Positions 1-7,749 of a DNA stretch of 57,166 nucleotides are shown piece by piece. Position 1 is the stretch's first letter; the number at the start of each line of letters is the position of its first letter. The DNA is taken from contig NZ_FWER01000033.1 of assembly GCF_900169785.1 (NCBI RefSeq), positions 1 through 57,166 on the forward strand. Reading direction: 5' to 3'. A program made the position numbers and the translations under genes. The notes under the pieces are model-generated. The model was not told where the DNA came from. It did no database searches and saw only the letters and a program-made list of their open reading frames with translations. The DNA comes from Rhizobium sullae. Its GTDB lineage: Bacteria; Pseudomonadota; Alphaproteobacteria; Rhizobiales; Rhizobiaceae.

Positions 1-1
1 C

Positions 2-2791
2 ACCGGCGAGGCCGAGGAATGCAGCGTCGTGGGTGAAACGCCGAACCAGGCGGCCCGCCTACAGGAGTTGGCCGGATCCGGCACGGTGGTCATTGCCGAA
101 GCAACGCGCGCACTGCTGCGGGGCCAGTTCAAGCTCGAAAGCATCGGACTGCGGTCGATCAAAGGTTTTTCCGGGGCGGCTGAAGCGTTTCGGGTGCTCG
201 GTGAAGTGCGTAGCGACGACCGCTTCGAGGCCGGTCACGCGACCGTACTGCCGTTGGTCGGCCGTGACCCGGAACTCGCATTGTTGGTCGATCGCTGGAC
301 TCAGGCAAAGGCCAAGGAAGGTCAGGTCGTCCTGCTCGAGGGTGAGGCTGGAATCGGCAAGTCGCGTCTCGCCCTGGCCCTTCGCGAGCGTCTCCTTCGA
401 GAACCACACAGGTTGCGCCGCTACTTCGCCTCGCCATACCACATCAACAGCGCGCTTCGCCCGGTGATTGGCCAGCTTGAACAGGAAGCGGGATTTGAAC
501 GCGAGGATTCATCGGTCGTGAAGCTCGCCAAACTCCAGGCGCTGATCGCGGAACAGGTGGGTGAGGTGAGCGAAGCGCTTCCATTGTTGGCCGAGCTTCT
601 CGGAATTCCAGGCACTGGCCGCGGTCCAATACTGGATCTCGCGCCCCAACAGCGTAAGAACCGAACCTTCGACGTGCTCATCGCCCAGCTTGGCAGACTG
701 GCTGCGAAGCAGCCAGTGCTCCTGGTGCTTGAGGACGCTCACTGGCTGGACGCGAGTAGCCTAGAGCTGTTCGGCTTGTTCGTGAACCACATCCGGCAGC
801 TCCCGGTGCTGCTGGTCATTACCCACAGGCCCGAGTTCGTCCCGCCTTGGCGTAGTTACCGGCACGTGACAAAGGTAGTCCTGAATCGCCTCGACCGGGT
901 GCACGCTCAATCGCTGGTCGAACGGCTGACCGGCGGAAAGGCACTGCCTGCCGGAGTGCTCGATTACATCCTGGCCAACACCGATGGCGTACCGCTGTAC
1001 CTTGAGGAGTTGACCAAAACCATGCTCGAATCTGGTCTCCTGGGAGTGGCCGGCGATCAGCTTGGACTGGCTGCACATATGCCGCCGCTGGCGATCCCGG
1101 TAACGCTGTACGACTCGCTGATGGCCCGCCTCGACCGCCTCGGGAGGGCCAAGGTGGTGGCCCAGATCGGCGCCTGCATTGGGCGCGAGTTCTCCTATGA
1201 GCTGATTGCGGCGTTAGCAGTGCTCGATGAGCATGAGCTGCAGAGGAGCCTTGATCAACTGGTTGCTACTGAGCTAGTTTTTCGGCGCGGAAGCCCCCCT
1301 AACGCGATCTACAGCTTCAAGCACGCGCTCGTCCGAGATACCGCATATCAGTCGCTCCTCAAGAGCCGCCGCCGGGAACTACATCGCCGTATTGCGCAGG
1401 TCTTCGAAGAACTCGCCCCACATGTCGTGTCCGCTCAGCCGGAGCTCCTGGCCCATCATCTGACGGAGGCAGGAGAGCTGCCGCAAGCCGTCGTGTTCTG
1501 GCACCGGGCCGCCGAGCACGCAAACGAGCGGGCGGCGAATACCGAGGCCGTCGGCCATTTGGCCAAGGCACTCGACCTGCTCGCCCAGATGCCCGAGAAT
1601 CCGGAGCAACTCGAGCTTGAGCTGACGTTGTTGATCACCATGGGACGAGTGCTTACCGCCGCGAAGGGCTATGGCCACCCGGAGGTCGAGCGCGTCTACA
1701 ACCGTGCTCTCAACCTGGCGGAGCGGATCCAGGAAACGCCCAGGCTGTTCCCGGTGCTCCTCGGTCTCACCATTCATCATGCGGTGCGGTCCGAGCTTTC
1801 CGCGGCGCGGGACCTTGGCGAACGGCTTCTGAGGTTGGCGCAGCAGATCTCGGATCCTGTGCTCGTGGTGGAAGCGTCCTATGCTTTGGGCATTACCTGC
1901 TCCTGGCGTGGCGAATTCGCCTCGGCATGGAAGCACTTCGAGCACGGGATCAGCCAATACGACATCGCCCAGCACCGGGCCCATCTAGCGCTCTATGGAC
2001 AGGATGGAGGACCGATCTGCCTGTGCCGTGGCGGCATGGCGCTGTGGTATCTCGGCCACGATGACCGGGCGCTGGAGCTGATGGACGAGGCGCTCGCCAT
2101 GACCGCGAGCCTCAGGCATTTGTTCAGCCGTGCCTATGTACTGACATGGGCGGCGATTTTGCAGGTGCATCGACGCGACATCGCCAAGGCGCAAGAGGCG
2201 GCGGAGTTGGCGTTGGCGTTCGCGGCCGAACACGAGTTTCCATTCTGGCACACCCAGGGAGTCTTCCTGCAGGGGTGGGTGCTGGCGGAGCGGGGCCTGA
2301 TCGCGGAAGGCATCGAGCGGTTGCGAGACGGGTTGGCTGGCATGCAGGCGATCGGGTCAGGAATGACGGCGCCTTGGGCGATGGGTTTACTCGCGGAGGC
2401 GCATGGAAAGGCTGATCGGTTTGCCGAGGGTAGCACCTTGATTGACGAGGCGCTTACCATTGTCGCACGCACTGGCAACCGCTGGTGCGAGGCGGAGCTG
2501 CATCGGCTCAAGGGCGAACTCATATCATCGAGCTCCGAATGCGATCCTGCCGAAATCGAGGCGTGCTTCCGCCGTGCGCTCGACGTCGCCCGCATGCAGG
2601 ATGCGAAGATGTGGGAACTGCGCTCGGCGGTGAGTTTGGCCCGGCTTTGGCGAGCACAGGGTCTTAGGGCGCAGGCCTGCGGGCTGCTCATGCCGCTCCT
2701 CGGCTGTCTCTCTAACGGCCACGGGACGCTCGATCTTCAGGATGCGCAAGCGGTCCTTGAGAGCTGCGGAGGTAGTAAATTGAGCACCTGA
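2..2791 (+). CDS. Class III adenylate/guanylate cyclase-like signalling ATPase, C-terminal part (5' end outside window)
   Basis: The frame is open from base 2, so the gene starts to the left of the window; the GTG at 29 is internal. The first residues (VVGETPNQAARLQ, then a KGF motif near residue 46 counted from that GTG) match the end of a class III nucleotide cyclase catalytic domain. An AAA/STAND-type ATPase follows, with Walker A GEAGIGKS at residues 105-112 and a Walker B-like LLVLEDAHWLD near 235. The rest is a long helical, TPR-like region to the stop at 2791. Proteins of this build are large cytoplasmic sensors, common in multiple copies in rhizobia. The signal and the nucleotide made cannot be told because most of the cyclase domain is missing. 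The next gene is on the opposite strand. Confidence 0.85.
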   Translation, partial: TGEAEECSVVGETPNQAARLQELAGSGTVVIAEATRALLRGQFKLESIGLRSIKGFSGAAEAFRVLGEVRSDDRFEAGHATVLPLVGRDPELALLVDRWTQAKAKEGQVVLLEGEAGIGKSRLALALRERLLREPHRLRRYFASPYHINSALRPVIGQLEQEAGFEREDSSVVKLAKLQALIAEQVGEVSEALPLLAELLGIPGTGRGPILDLAPQQRKNRTFDVLIAQLGRLAAKQPVLLVLEDAHWLDASSLELFGLFVNHIRQLPVLLVITHRPEFVPPWRSYRHVTKVVLNRLDRVHAQSLVERLTGGKALPAGVLDYILANTDGVPLYLEELTKTMLESGLLGVAGDQLGLAAHMPPLAIPVTLYDSLMARLDRLGRAKVVAQIGACIGREFSYELIAALAVLDEHELQRSLDQLVATELVFRRGSPPNAIYSFKHALVRDTAYQSLLKSRRRELHRRIAQVFEELAPHVVSAQPELLAHHLTEAGELPQAVVFWHRAAEHANERAANTEAVGHLAKALDLLAQMPENPEQLELELTLLITMGRVLTAAKGYGHPEVERVYNRALNLAERIQETPRLFPVLLGLTIHHAVRSELSAARDLGERLLRLAQQISDPVLVVEASYALGITCSWRGEFASAWKHFEHGISQYDIAQHRAHLALYGQDGGPICLCRGGMALWYLGHDDRALELMDEALAMTASLRHLFSRAYVLTWAAILQVHRRDIAKAQEAAELALAFAAEHEFPFWHTQGVFLQGWVLAERGLIAEGIERLRDGLAGMQAIGSGMTAPWAMGLLAEAHGKADRFAEGSTLIDEALTIVARTGNRWCEAELHRLKGELISSSSECDPAEIEACFRRALDVARMQDAKMWELRSAVSLARLWRAQGLRAQACGLLMPLLGCLSNGHGTLDLQDAQAVLESCGGSKLST

Positions 2792-2916
2792 ACACTTGCT
2801 CCGCTGCAACGACTTTGTCGTAACTCCCGACCCAGCCACTAACTTATTTGTGGAACTCAACCAGGTTAAGGTGCCCAACGGGCTCGCAGCAGGGACTTTG
2901 CGGGCGTCATCCTTGC

Positions 2917-2945
2917 CATAAAATGTCTTCCTAAGACATTTTATG
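2917..2945. repeat. Perfect 13-bp inverted repeat with 3-base loop
   Basis: The arms are cataaaatgtctt (2917-2929) and aagacattttatg (2933-2945), separated by cct. The stem is AT-rich and has no T-run after it, so it is a poor fit to a classic terminator. It lies between the convergent cyclase-like gene and the GNAT gene. It could be a bidirectional terminator or a protein-binding palindrome. Confidence 0.6.
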
Positions 2946-3053
2946 CCCTCGATTGTCTCAGGATGCCCACTTTCGTGACGGCGGCGAAATTCAATCAAGT
3001 ATTTTTAGAGGTATCAGGTTGACAGGATCATTTGTGATCAGAGGGCGACGGAG

Positions 3054-3572
3054 TTAGCCTGCCAGAGGGGCTTCCATGAAGATGAGATGGTTGCGCAGTT
3101 CAGGAGGTGCTTCGTAGTAGGGCGCGATCTCCTGGAATCCGAGAGAGCGGTAGAGGCTTAGCGCCTCATCGTGATTGCGGCCGGTGTCCAGCCGCATGGT
3201 GGTGTAGCCCCGCTCAGCAGCCACGCGCACGATGCTCTCGGCGAGACGGCGGCCCAGCCCTAAGCCTCGGCCATCAGGGCTGATGAACATGCGCTTCATC
3301 TCGCATGTGTGTTCGTCGATCCGCTGCATCATCACGCAGCCGACCACCTTTCCGTTCAGGCGGGCAACAAGAATCTCCCCATCTGGAGCCGAGTGGAGCC
3401 TCGGCAGGCTGTCTAGGAGTGCGGCCCATGATTCTGGCGTGTAGTAGCGGTCGACGAACCAAGCGTTCTCGTCATAGCGCGACCGGCACCAGTCGATGAA
3501 GCCGTTGCACAAGGCTCGAATCGCAGTGAAGTCGTCAGGTCTGGCTGGGCCGATCTCCGAGTTCTGTTCCAC
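3054..3572 (-). CDS. GNAT family N-acetyltransferase
   Basis: The 172-aa product starting from GTG 3572 has the GNAT fold order: an N-terminal ARPDDF segment, a central strand region (EILVARLNGKVVGCVMM), the acetyl-CoA pyrophosphate loop RGLGLGRRL, and a C-terminal LYRSLGFQEI motif. The reading frame stays open upstream to 3740, but residues before the GTG are Pro/Arg-rich and unlike the family, so the GTG was chosen. It is a probable cytoplasmic acetyltransferase; the substrate is unknown. It stands alone, facing the cyclase-like gene. Confidence 0.75.
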   Translation of the reverse strand: MEQNSEIGPARPDDFTAIRALCNGFIDWCRSRYDENAWFVDRYYTPESWAALLDSLPRLHSAPDGEILVARLNGKVVGCVMMQRIDEHTCEMKRMFISPDGRGLGLGRRLAESIVRVAAERGYTTMRLDTGRNHDEALSLYRSLGFQEIAPYYEAPPELRNHLIFMEAPLAG

Positions 3573-4070
3573 CTCTGTGCCCCGCTCACGAATTCTGCAT
3601 CGGCAAGCGCTCCTTCCCGAGTTCCATGGACGCCGAAAGGGAGGCCGCGGTCGGGTCGGGTTCAAGCAGTCGCCCGCTGGGAATTCGGAAGTGTAGAATT
3701 GCAGCCAATCTACGCTCAACCCGTTGCCGGTCGCTGGCACCAGTTGGCATCACTCCGGCTCCTCGATAGCGCGCATCGAACCCTAACACATGCTGTCACG
3801 CTCCGCATGCGTTCCTGCGCGATCGCCCAGATGGAGTAAGGCATTGGATAGGGGAGCCAGTCCAATCCAGTCTTTTTCATCTTCTCGCCGGCACCGGATT
3901 GAACTGAAAAACAAGCCTGCTTGCCTCCGTGTGCTATCCTTCGACTTCCGCCCTTTAGCGCGCACTCCGGCCGCTGGTAGGCCCACTGCGATCAGTCGTT
4001 GTCATTAGCAATGGGCAGTGGATCACGGAAATCGCAGGTCACAAACATCCAATCATCTCGCGCCTTGGGA
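3573..4070. other. Stretch without a supported gene
   Basis: Several short frames cross this stretch on both strands, but none has a good ribosome binding site together with a believable protein. It carries whatever promoter drives the GNAT gene. Nothing else was recognised. Confidence 0.4.
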
Positions 4071-4313
4071 TCAGCTTTTCCACCAGATCAGGAGCAGGAG
4101 GACGGGTATGATCCACCAGTATTTCATGAAGGCCTGCTTCGCTGCATTGAAGTCGTTCTGCGACTTCAATGCCTTGGCATCGACACCCGTCAAAACATCA
4201 ACCTTGAAACCAAGGAGGTGTTTCGGATTGTCCGAATGGATAATCTCGTTACCTCCCAGTCGGAATGTACGCCAATCAACGGATGCACGGATGGCGAACC
4301 CATACCGCTTCAC
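4071..4313 (-). CDS. Small hypothetical protein with C-terminal membrane helix
   Basis: The 80-aa frame reads from GTG 4313, preceded by a GAGG about nine bases upstream. The frame stays open to an ATG at 4349, but that codon lacks a Shine-Dalgarno. The N-terminal part is polar and the last 18 residues (MKYWWIIPVLLLLIWWKS) form a strongly hydrophobic Trp-rich helix, so the product would be C-tail anchored. No family was recognised. Low-GC DNA begins just upstream. It may be a real orphan or a gene remnant. Confidence 0.35.
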   Translation of the reverse strand: MKRYGFAIRASVDWRTFRLGGNEIIHSDNPKHLLGFKVDVLTGVDAKALKSQNDFNAAKQAFMKYWWIIPVLLLLIWWKS

Positions 4314-4521
4314 GGGCGAAGGCCTCGGCGATAACACTCGCAGTAGCATTTGATGCTAGGTAGTATTGTGGATATACTCGCGCCATAATCGCAGACTTTT
4401 TTTGGTATCTCACAAGAAATCGACATCGTCACAGCTCAGTCCCGTCTTTTCTAAACCATGCGTTAAGAAGCTATTTGTAGTTTTTTTAGCGAAGTGCGTT
4501 GCAACTATATGGAGGGCGGTG

Positions 4522-4728
4522 GTGTTTGTCGTATCGATCATGGACCGGGGGGATGAGCGCAACTTTCTCGCTACGGAGCTTCGCTTAAACGACGATATGG
4601 CGTTCGTTGATTGTGGTGGGGTCACACACGTGTTCAAGGTCGTTGATGTTATCGACATCATTCCTGTGAGTAGTGATCGCAAAATAGACCAACGATGTCT
4701 GAATCGCGGGCGCTGGTACATCAACTAA
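4522..4728 (+). CDS. Hypothetical small protein
   Basis: The 68-aa frame reads from GTG 4522 with GGAGG at 4511-4515, six bases before it. The surrounding DNA is AT-richer than the rest of the window, which suggests transfer or little selection. The product has a short hydrophobic start and a mixed body (MAFVDCGGVTHVFKVVDVIDIIPV). No domain was recognised. A longer reading from 4366 lacks a ribosome site. Confidence 0.3.
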   Translation: MFVVSIMDRGDERNFLATELRLNDDMAFVDCGGVTHVFKVVDVIDIIPVSSDRKIDQRCLNRGRWYIN

Positions 4729-4815
4729 ATTAGCGGCCGAGAGAAGATTCGGTGGAATTCCGGACTGGATGTTTTTTGTTAAGATCGGTTGTACTTGTGA
4801 TCGCTTTCGTCGGCA

Positions 4816-5028
4816 CTATCGCGGAGGCAGTAAAACGACGGCCAGCAAGCTGCAAGCAAGGTAAGGCTTTTCAGCGATTGCCAGTCCGGCGGTTTCCTTC
4901 CCCGTTAGGTTAGACGTCCAGTCGTCATCGATCGGACTGGGATCATAGCCGGCGCGATACAGGCGAAGTTGTCTGGCTTTGATCTGCGCCACGATCGCGG
5001 GCAGAGCCCACTCAAGAGCTGACGGCAT
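4816..5028 (-). CDS. Doubtful small ORF
   Basis: A 70-aa frame from ATG 5028 (open to a TTG at 5043) with no clear ribosome site. The product has no recognised domain. It lies wholly between the two 12-bp direct repeats, so it may belong to a small inserted segment. It is listed so that the segment is described, not because function is supported. Confidence 0.2.
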   Translation of the reverse strand: MPSALEWALPAIVAQIKARQLRLYRAGYDPSPIDDDWTSNLTGKETAGLAIAEKPYLACSLLAVVLLPPR

Positions 5029-5030
5029 CA

Positions 5031-5052
5031 AATCCAGCGTCAACGCTGGATT
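5031..5052. repeat. 9-bp perfect inverted repeat
   Basis: The arms aatccagcg (5031-5039) and cgctggatt (5044-5052) are separated by tcaa. The repeat lies near one end of the segment bounded by the 12-bp direct repeats and about 100 bases upstream of the PilZ gene. It could be a transposon-end remnant, a terminator or an operator. Confidence 0.5.
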
Positions 5053-5155
5053 GGCAGTTCTGCTGGGCCTTCACTAAATTAGCGACTGCTATTAGAGATT
5101 GTTCAACCGTTTCGCGATATCTTGCCACACATGTTCAAATGGGAGCAGCAGTATT

Positions 5156-5488
5156 ATGCGAAATTTGAATATCGTTACCCGCAAGGCTGAGCGCAAGCAT
5201 TGCCGCATATTCGGGAAGGTCCGTTACCTCAACAAGGAAGTGGACGCCCGCATCCTCGACATGTCGGTCACCGGCATGGCGGTAGAAATCAGAGCGCCGA
5301 TCCATGCAGCATCGGGCAGCCGCGTACAGATTCTGGCAGACGACCTGGGAACGCTCCATGGCATCATCCGCTGGAGCCACAGCGGTCGCCTTGGTATCCA
5401 GTTCGATCCTAATTCCAACGCGCAGGCGCAGGTCTCCTCCTATTTCCGCTTCTTCCACAAGGAAGTGAAGCCGGTTCTGACACGCTAA
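5156..5488 (+). CDS. PilZ domain protein, c-di-GMP receptor
   Basis: The 110-aa product is essentially one PilZ domain. The c-di-GMP signature is complete: RxxxR as RKAER (residues 9-13) and the D/NxSxxG motif as DMSVTG (35-40). PilZ proteins bind cyclic di-GMP and alter motility, exopolysaccharide or other targets in the cytoplasm. The ATG at 5156 was chosen because GGGAG sits about ten bases upstream and the product then has usual PilZ length; the frame extends to a TTG at 5099 without added homology. It stands alone, so the output target is unknown. Confidence 0.85.
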   Translation: MRNLNIVTRKAERKHCRIFGKVRYLNKEVDARILDMSVTGMAVEIRAPIHAASGSRVQILADDLGTLHGIIRWSHSGRLGIQFDPNSNAQAQVSSYFRFFHKEVKPVLTR

Positions 5489-5777
5489 ACACCTGTCATT
5501 TTCAGGGTTTAGGCGGCAGATCGAAGAGCGGTGCATCCGGCGAGACTTAAGCACTCGACCTCAACGTTCGGGCGGCCGCCGTTCCAGAATTCGCAGTGAC
5601 CGGGATCTGTGCGCTCTGAGAAATGATCTGGCTCTTCTTCTGGGAGCGATTGCAAAAGAGGGACATCGATGCAGGTGCTTTGAGGCCCTTTCGGGGGTGC
5701 AAAAGGACATTGTGGGAGAGCGGGGCCATCTACAACTGTCTTGGCATCTTGACGGGTCGGAGTCTTTGAGAAATGCT
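5489..5777. other. Intergenic region before the GntR gene
   Basis: No supported gene. It contains two similar short tracts beginning tgcaaaag (about 5651 and 5698) and ends in the promoter/operator zone of the GntR operon. Confidence 0.4.
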
Positions 5778-5794
5778 AAGATGTCAGACCAATT
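5778..5794. promoter_or_regulatory. Putative FadR-family GntR operator
   Basis: On the minus strand this reads aattggtctgacatctt, an imperfect palindrome with the GGTnnnAC core typical of FadR-subfamily operators such as the PdhR box. It ends 30 bases upstream of the GntR start codon, a position that fits autoregulation of the regulator and its operon. Assignment is by pattern only. Confidence 0.45.
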
Positions 5795-5824
5795 TTGCGT
5801 CTGTGGGAAGACATCGGGGAACCC

Positions 5825-6547
5825 ATGAAGGCAAATGTCAGCGATAATCCCTTGATCCGGCCGCTTCCGGCAATGGATCGCGCGCGTCAGGTCACCGAAG
5901 CGTTGGCTCACTACGTCGACGCCGCGAAGCTTAAGACAGGCGACAGGCTGCCTGCCGAACGCGAACTCATGGCAGCCCTTGCCGTCGGCCGTTCGACCAT
6001 TCGCGAGGCGATCCGGCACTTTCAGGCACTTGGAGTCATCGAGACGCGCAAGGGAAGCGGCACCTATCTGCTGAAGCCTGTTTCCAAGGCGACCATCCAC
6101 ATGCCGCTGTCGCTCGACACGGCGCATCTTCGCGACGTGCTTTTGCAGACGCTGGAGGTTCGCCGCGGTATCGAATGCGAGGCGGGCATGGTGGCCGCGC
6201 GGCGCAGAACAGCCAGAGATCTCGTGATCATCGAGGAGAAGCTCGGCGAGATGGAACGAGTGCACCATGCGAAGGGCACATCCGGTCCCGAAGACCTCGC
6301 CTTTCACATGGCGGTTTACGACGCAACTCACAATCCGCTGTTCGGTCAGCTTCTTGAACAGATGCGTGAGGCCTTCGAGCGCTTCTGGACCCACCCGTTC
6401 GACCGAGAAGACTTCGCGCGCCGGTCCTTTCCGTTCCACCGCACGCTTTTCAACGCGATCGGCGCTCAGGACGCGGAGGCTGCTCGCGTAGAAACATTGA
6501 AAATTCTCGAGGTCGTCGAGGAAGACATCAAGGAAATGTCCAAATGA
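5825..6547 (+). CDS. GntR/FadR-family transcriptional regulator
   Basis: The 240-aa product has an N-terminal winged helix-turn-helix (about residues 20-90, with RLPAERELMAALAVGRSTIREA and the wing KGSGTYL) and an all-helical FCD-type effector domain (about 105-230) with His and Asp residues that bind metal or acid ligands in this family. ATG 5825 is preceded by GGGGA; the frame extends back to a TTG at 5795. Its stop overlaps the start of the C-S lyase gene by four bases, so the two are translationally coupled. It probably controls the lyase and the sugar-type ABC importer downstream. Confidence 0.9.
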   Translation: MKANVSDNPLIRPLPAMDRARQVTEALAHYVDAAKLKTGDRLPAERELMAALAVGRSTIREAIRHFQALGVIETRKGSGTYLLKPVSKATIHMPLSLDTAHLRDVLLQTLEVRRGIECEAGMVAARRRTARDLVIIEEKLGEMERVHHAKGTSGPEDLAFHMAVYDATHNPLFGQLLEQMREAFERFWTHPFDREDFARRSFPFHRTLFNAIGAQDAEAARVETLKILEVVEEDIKEMSK

Positions 6548-7710
6548 GCAGCGGCTTGCAACCGTTCGATCTTGCCTCGCTGATCACCGCGCACGACGAG
6601 GGCAACTTTGCCGACGCGGTCGTTCCGCCGATTTTTCAGACATCGCTTTTCACTTTTACCGATTACGACGACATGATTGCCTCCTATCGCGGCGAGAAGG
6701 TGCGACCGATCTATACGCGCGGGCTCAACCCGACGGTGCGTATGTTCGAGGAAATGCTGGCAAAGCTCGAAGGCGCGGAAGACGCGGTCGGCTTTGCAAG
6801 CGGCATGTCGGCGATCTCGTCTGCAGTTTTAAGTTTCGTCGAGCCTGGCGACCGGATCGTGGCGGTCAAGCATGTCTATCCCGATGCTTTCCGTCTGTTC
6901 GGCACGATCCTGAAGCGCATGAAGGTTGAAGTGACCTATGTCGATGGACGCGACGAGGAGGCAGTCGCCAAGGCACTGCCCGGCGCCAAGGTCTTTTACA
7001 TGGAAAGCCCGACGAGCTGGATTATCGAAGCCCATGACGTCGGCGCGCTTGCGGCACTTGCCAGGGGGCACGGCGTCGTCACGATGATAGACAATAGCTG
7101 GGCTAGTCCTTTCTTCCAGCAGCCGCTGACCTTGGGTGTCGATCTCGTCATTCACTCGGCATCGAAATATCTCGGCGGCCACAGCGATGTCGTCGCCGGC
7201 GTCGTTGCAGGCTCCAAGGAAATGATCGCGCACATCAAGGCCGAGGCCTATCCTTATCTCGGCGGCAAGCTTTCGCCCTTCGATGCCTGGCTCCTGATCC
7301 GCGGTCTCCGTACCCTGCCGCTTCGCATGAAGGCCCACGAGGCTGCGGCGATGACGATCGCCCAGCGCCTGCAGGCGCTCGATGTGGTCGAGCAGGTCTG
7401 CCATCCGGGCCTTACCAACCGCCTGCCTGTGGGACTCAACGGCACGTCGGGCCTCTTTTCGTTCATATTCCGCGATGGCGTCGATATCCGCGCCTTCGCC
7501 GATCACCTTAAGCTCTTCAAACTGGGAGTGAGCTGGGGTGGACATGAAAGCCTGATCGTACCAGGCGAGGTTGTGCTTCAGCAGAAAGCGCAGCCGAACT
7601 CCGCGCATGCCTTTGGCATTCATCCGCGGTCCGTACGCCTCCATGTCGGCCTCGAAGGAACCGAGGCGCTGTGGAGAGATATCGAAGCGGCGATTGCTGC
7701 CGCTTCATAA
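6544..7710 (+). CDS. PLP-dependent Cys/Met metabolism enzyme (cystathionine lyase-like)
   Basis: The 388-aa product is of normal length for the Cys/Met-metabolism PLP family (cystathionine beta/gamma-lyases, gamma-synthases). It shows the substrate-loop YTRGLNPTV (58-66), the cofactor phosphate motif ASGMSA (85-90), D183 in MIDNSW, and the PLP lysine K208 in SASKYLGGHSD. Such enzymes break or form C-S bonds in the cytoplasm. The start overlaps the GntR stop (ATGA), and a binding-protein gene follows after 39 bases. Linkage to a sugar-type importer is unusual and suggests the imported compound is cleaved here, possibly a sulfur-containing conjugate. Exact reaction cannot be read from sequence. 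Confidence 0.85.
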   Translation: MSSGLQPFDLASLITAHDEGNFADAVVPPIFQTSLFTFTDYDDMIASYRGEKVRPIYTRGLNPTVRMFEEMLAKLEGAEDAVGFASGMSAISSAVLSFVEPGDRIVAVKHVYPDAFRLFGTILKRMKVEVTYVDGRDEEAVAKALPGAKVFYMESPTSWIIEAHDVGALAALARGHGVVTMIDNSWASPFFQQPLTLGVDLVIHSASKYLGGHSDVVAGVVAGSKEMIAHIKAEAYPYLGGKLSPFDAWLLIRGLRTLPLRMKAHEAAAMTIAQRLQALDVVEQVCHPGLTNRLPVGLNGTSGLFSFIFRDGVDIRAFADHLKLFKLGVSWGGHESLIVPGEVVLQQKAQPNSAHAFGIHPRSVRLHVGLEGTEALWRDIEAAIAAAS

Positions 7711-7749
7711 TCTTCAACCTGAGAGAACACCAAAAAGGGGGAACTGAGC

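Larger units (their letters stand above)
4724..5084. repeat. 12-bp direct repeats bounding a ~340-bp segment
   Basis: The motif actaaattagcg occurs at 4724-4735 and again at 5073-5084. The segment between them contains the weak ORF at 4816-5028 and a 9-bp inverted repeat. Flanking direct repeats of this kind may be target duplications of an old insertion or two copies of a binding site; the second copy lies about 70 bases before the PilZ start. Confidence 0.45.

Noticed and set aside
5547..5729. Short minus frame between PilZ and GntR genes
   Set aside because: No ribosome site, low-complexity Ser/Ala/Arg content and no domain.
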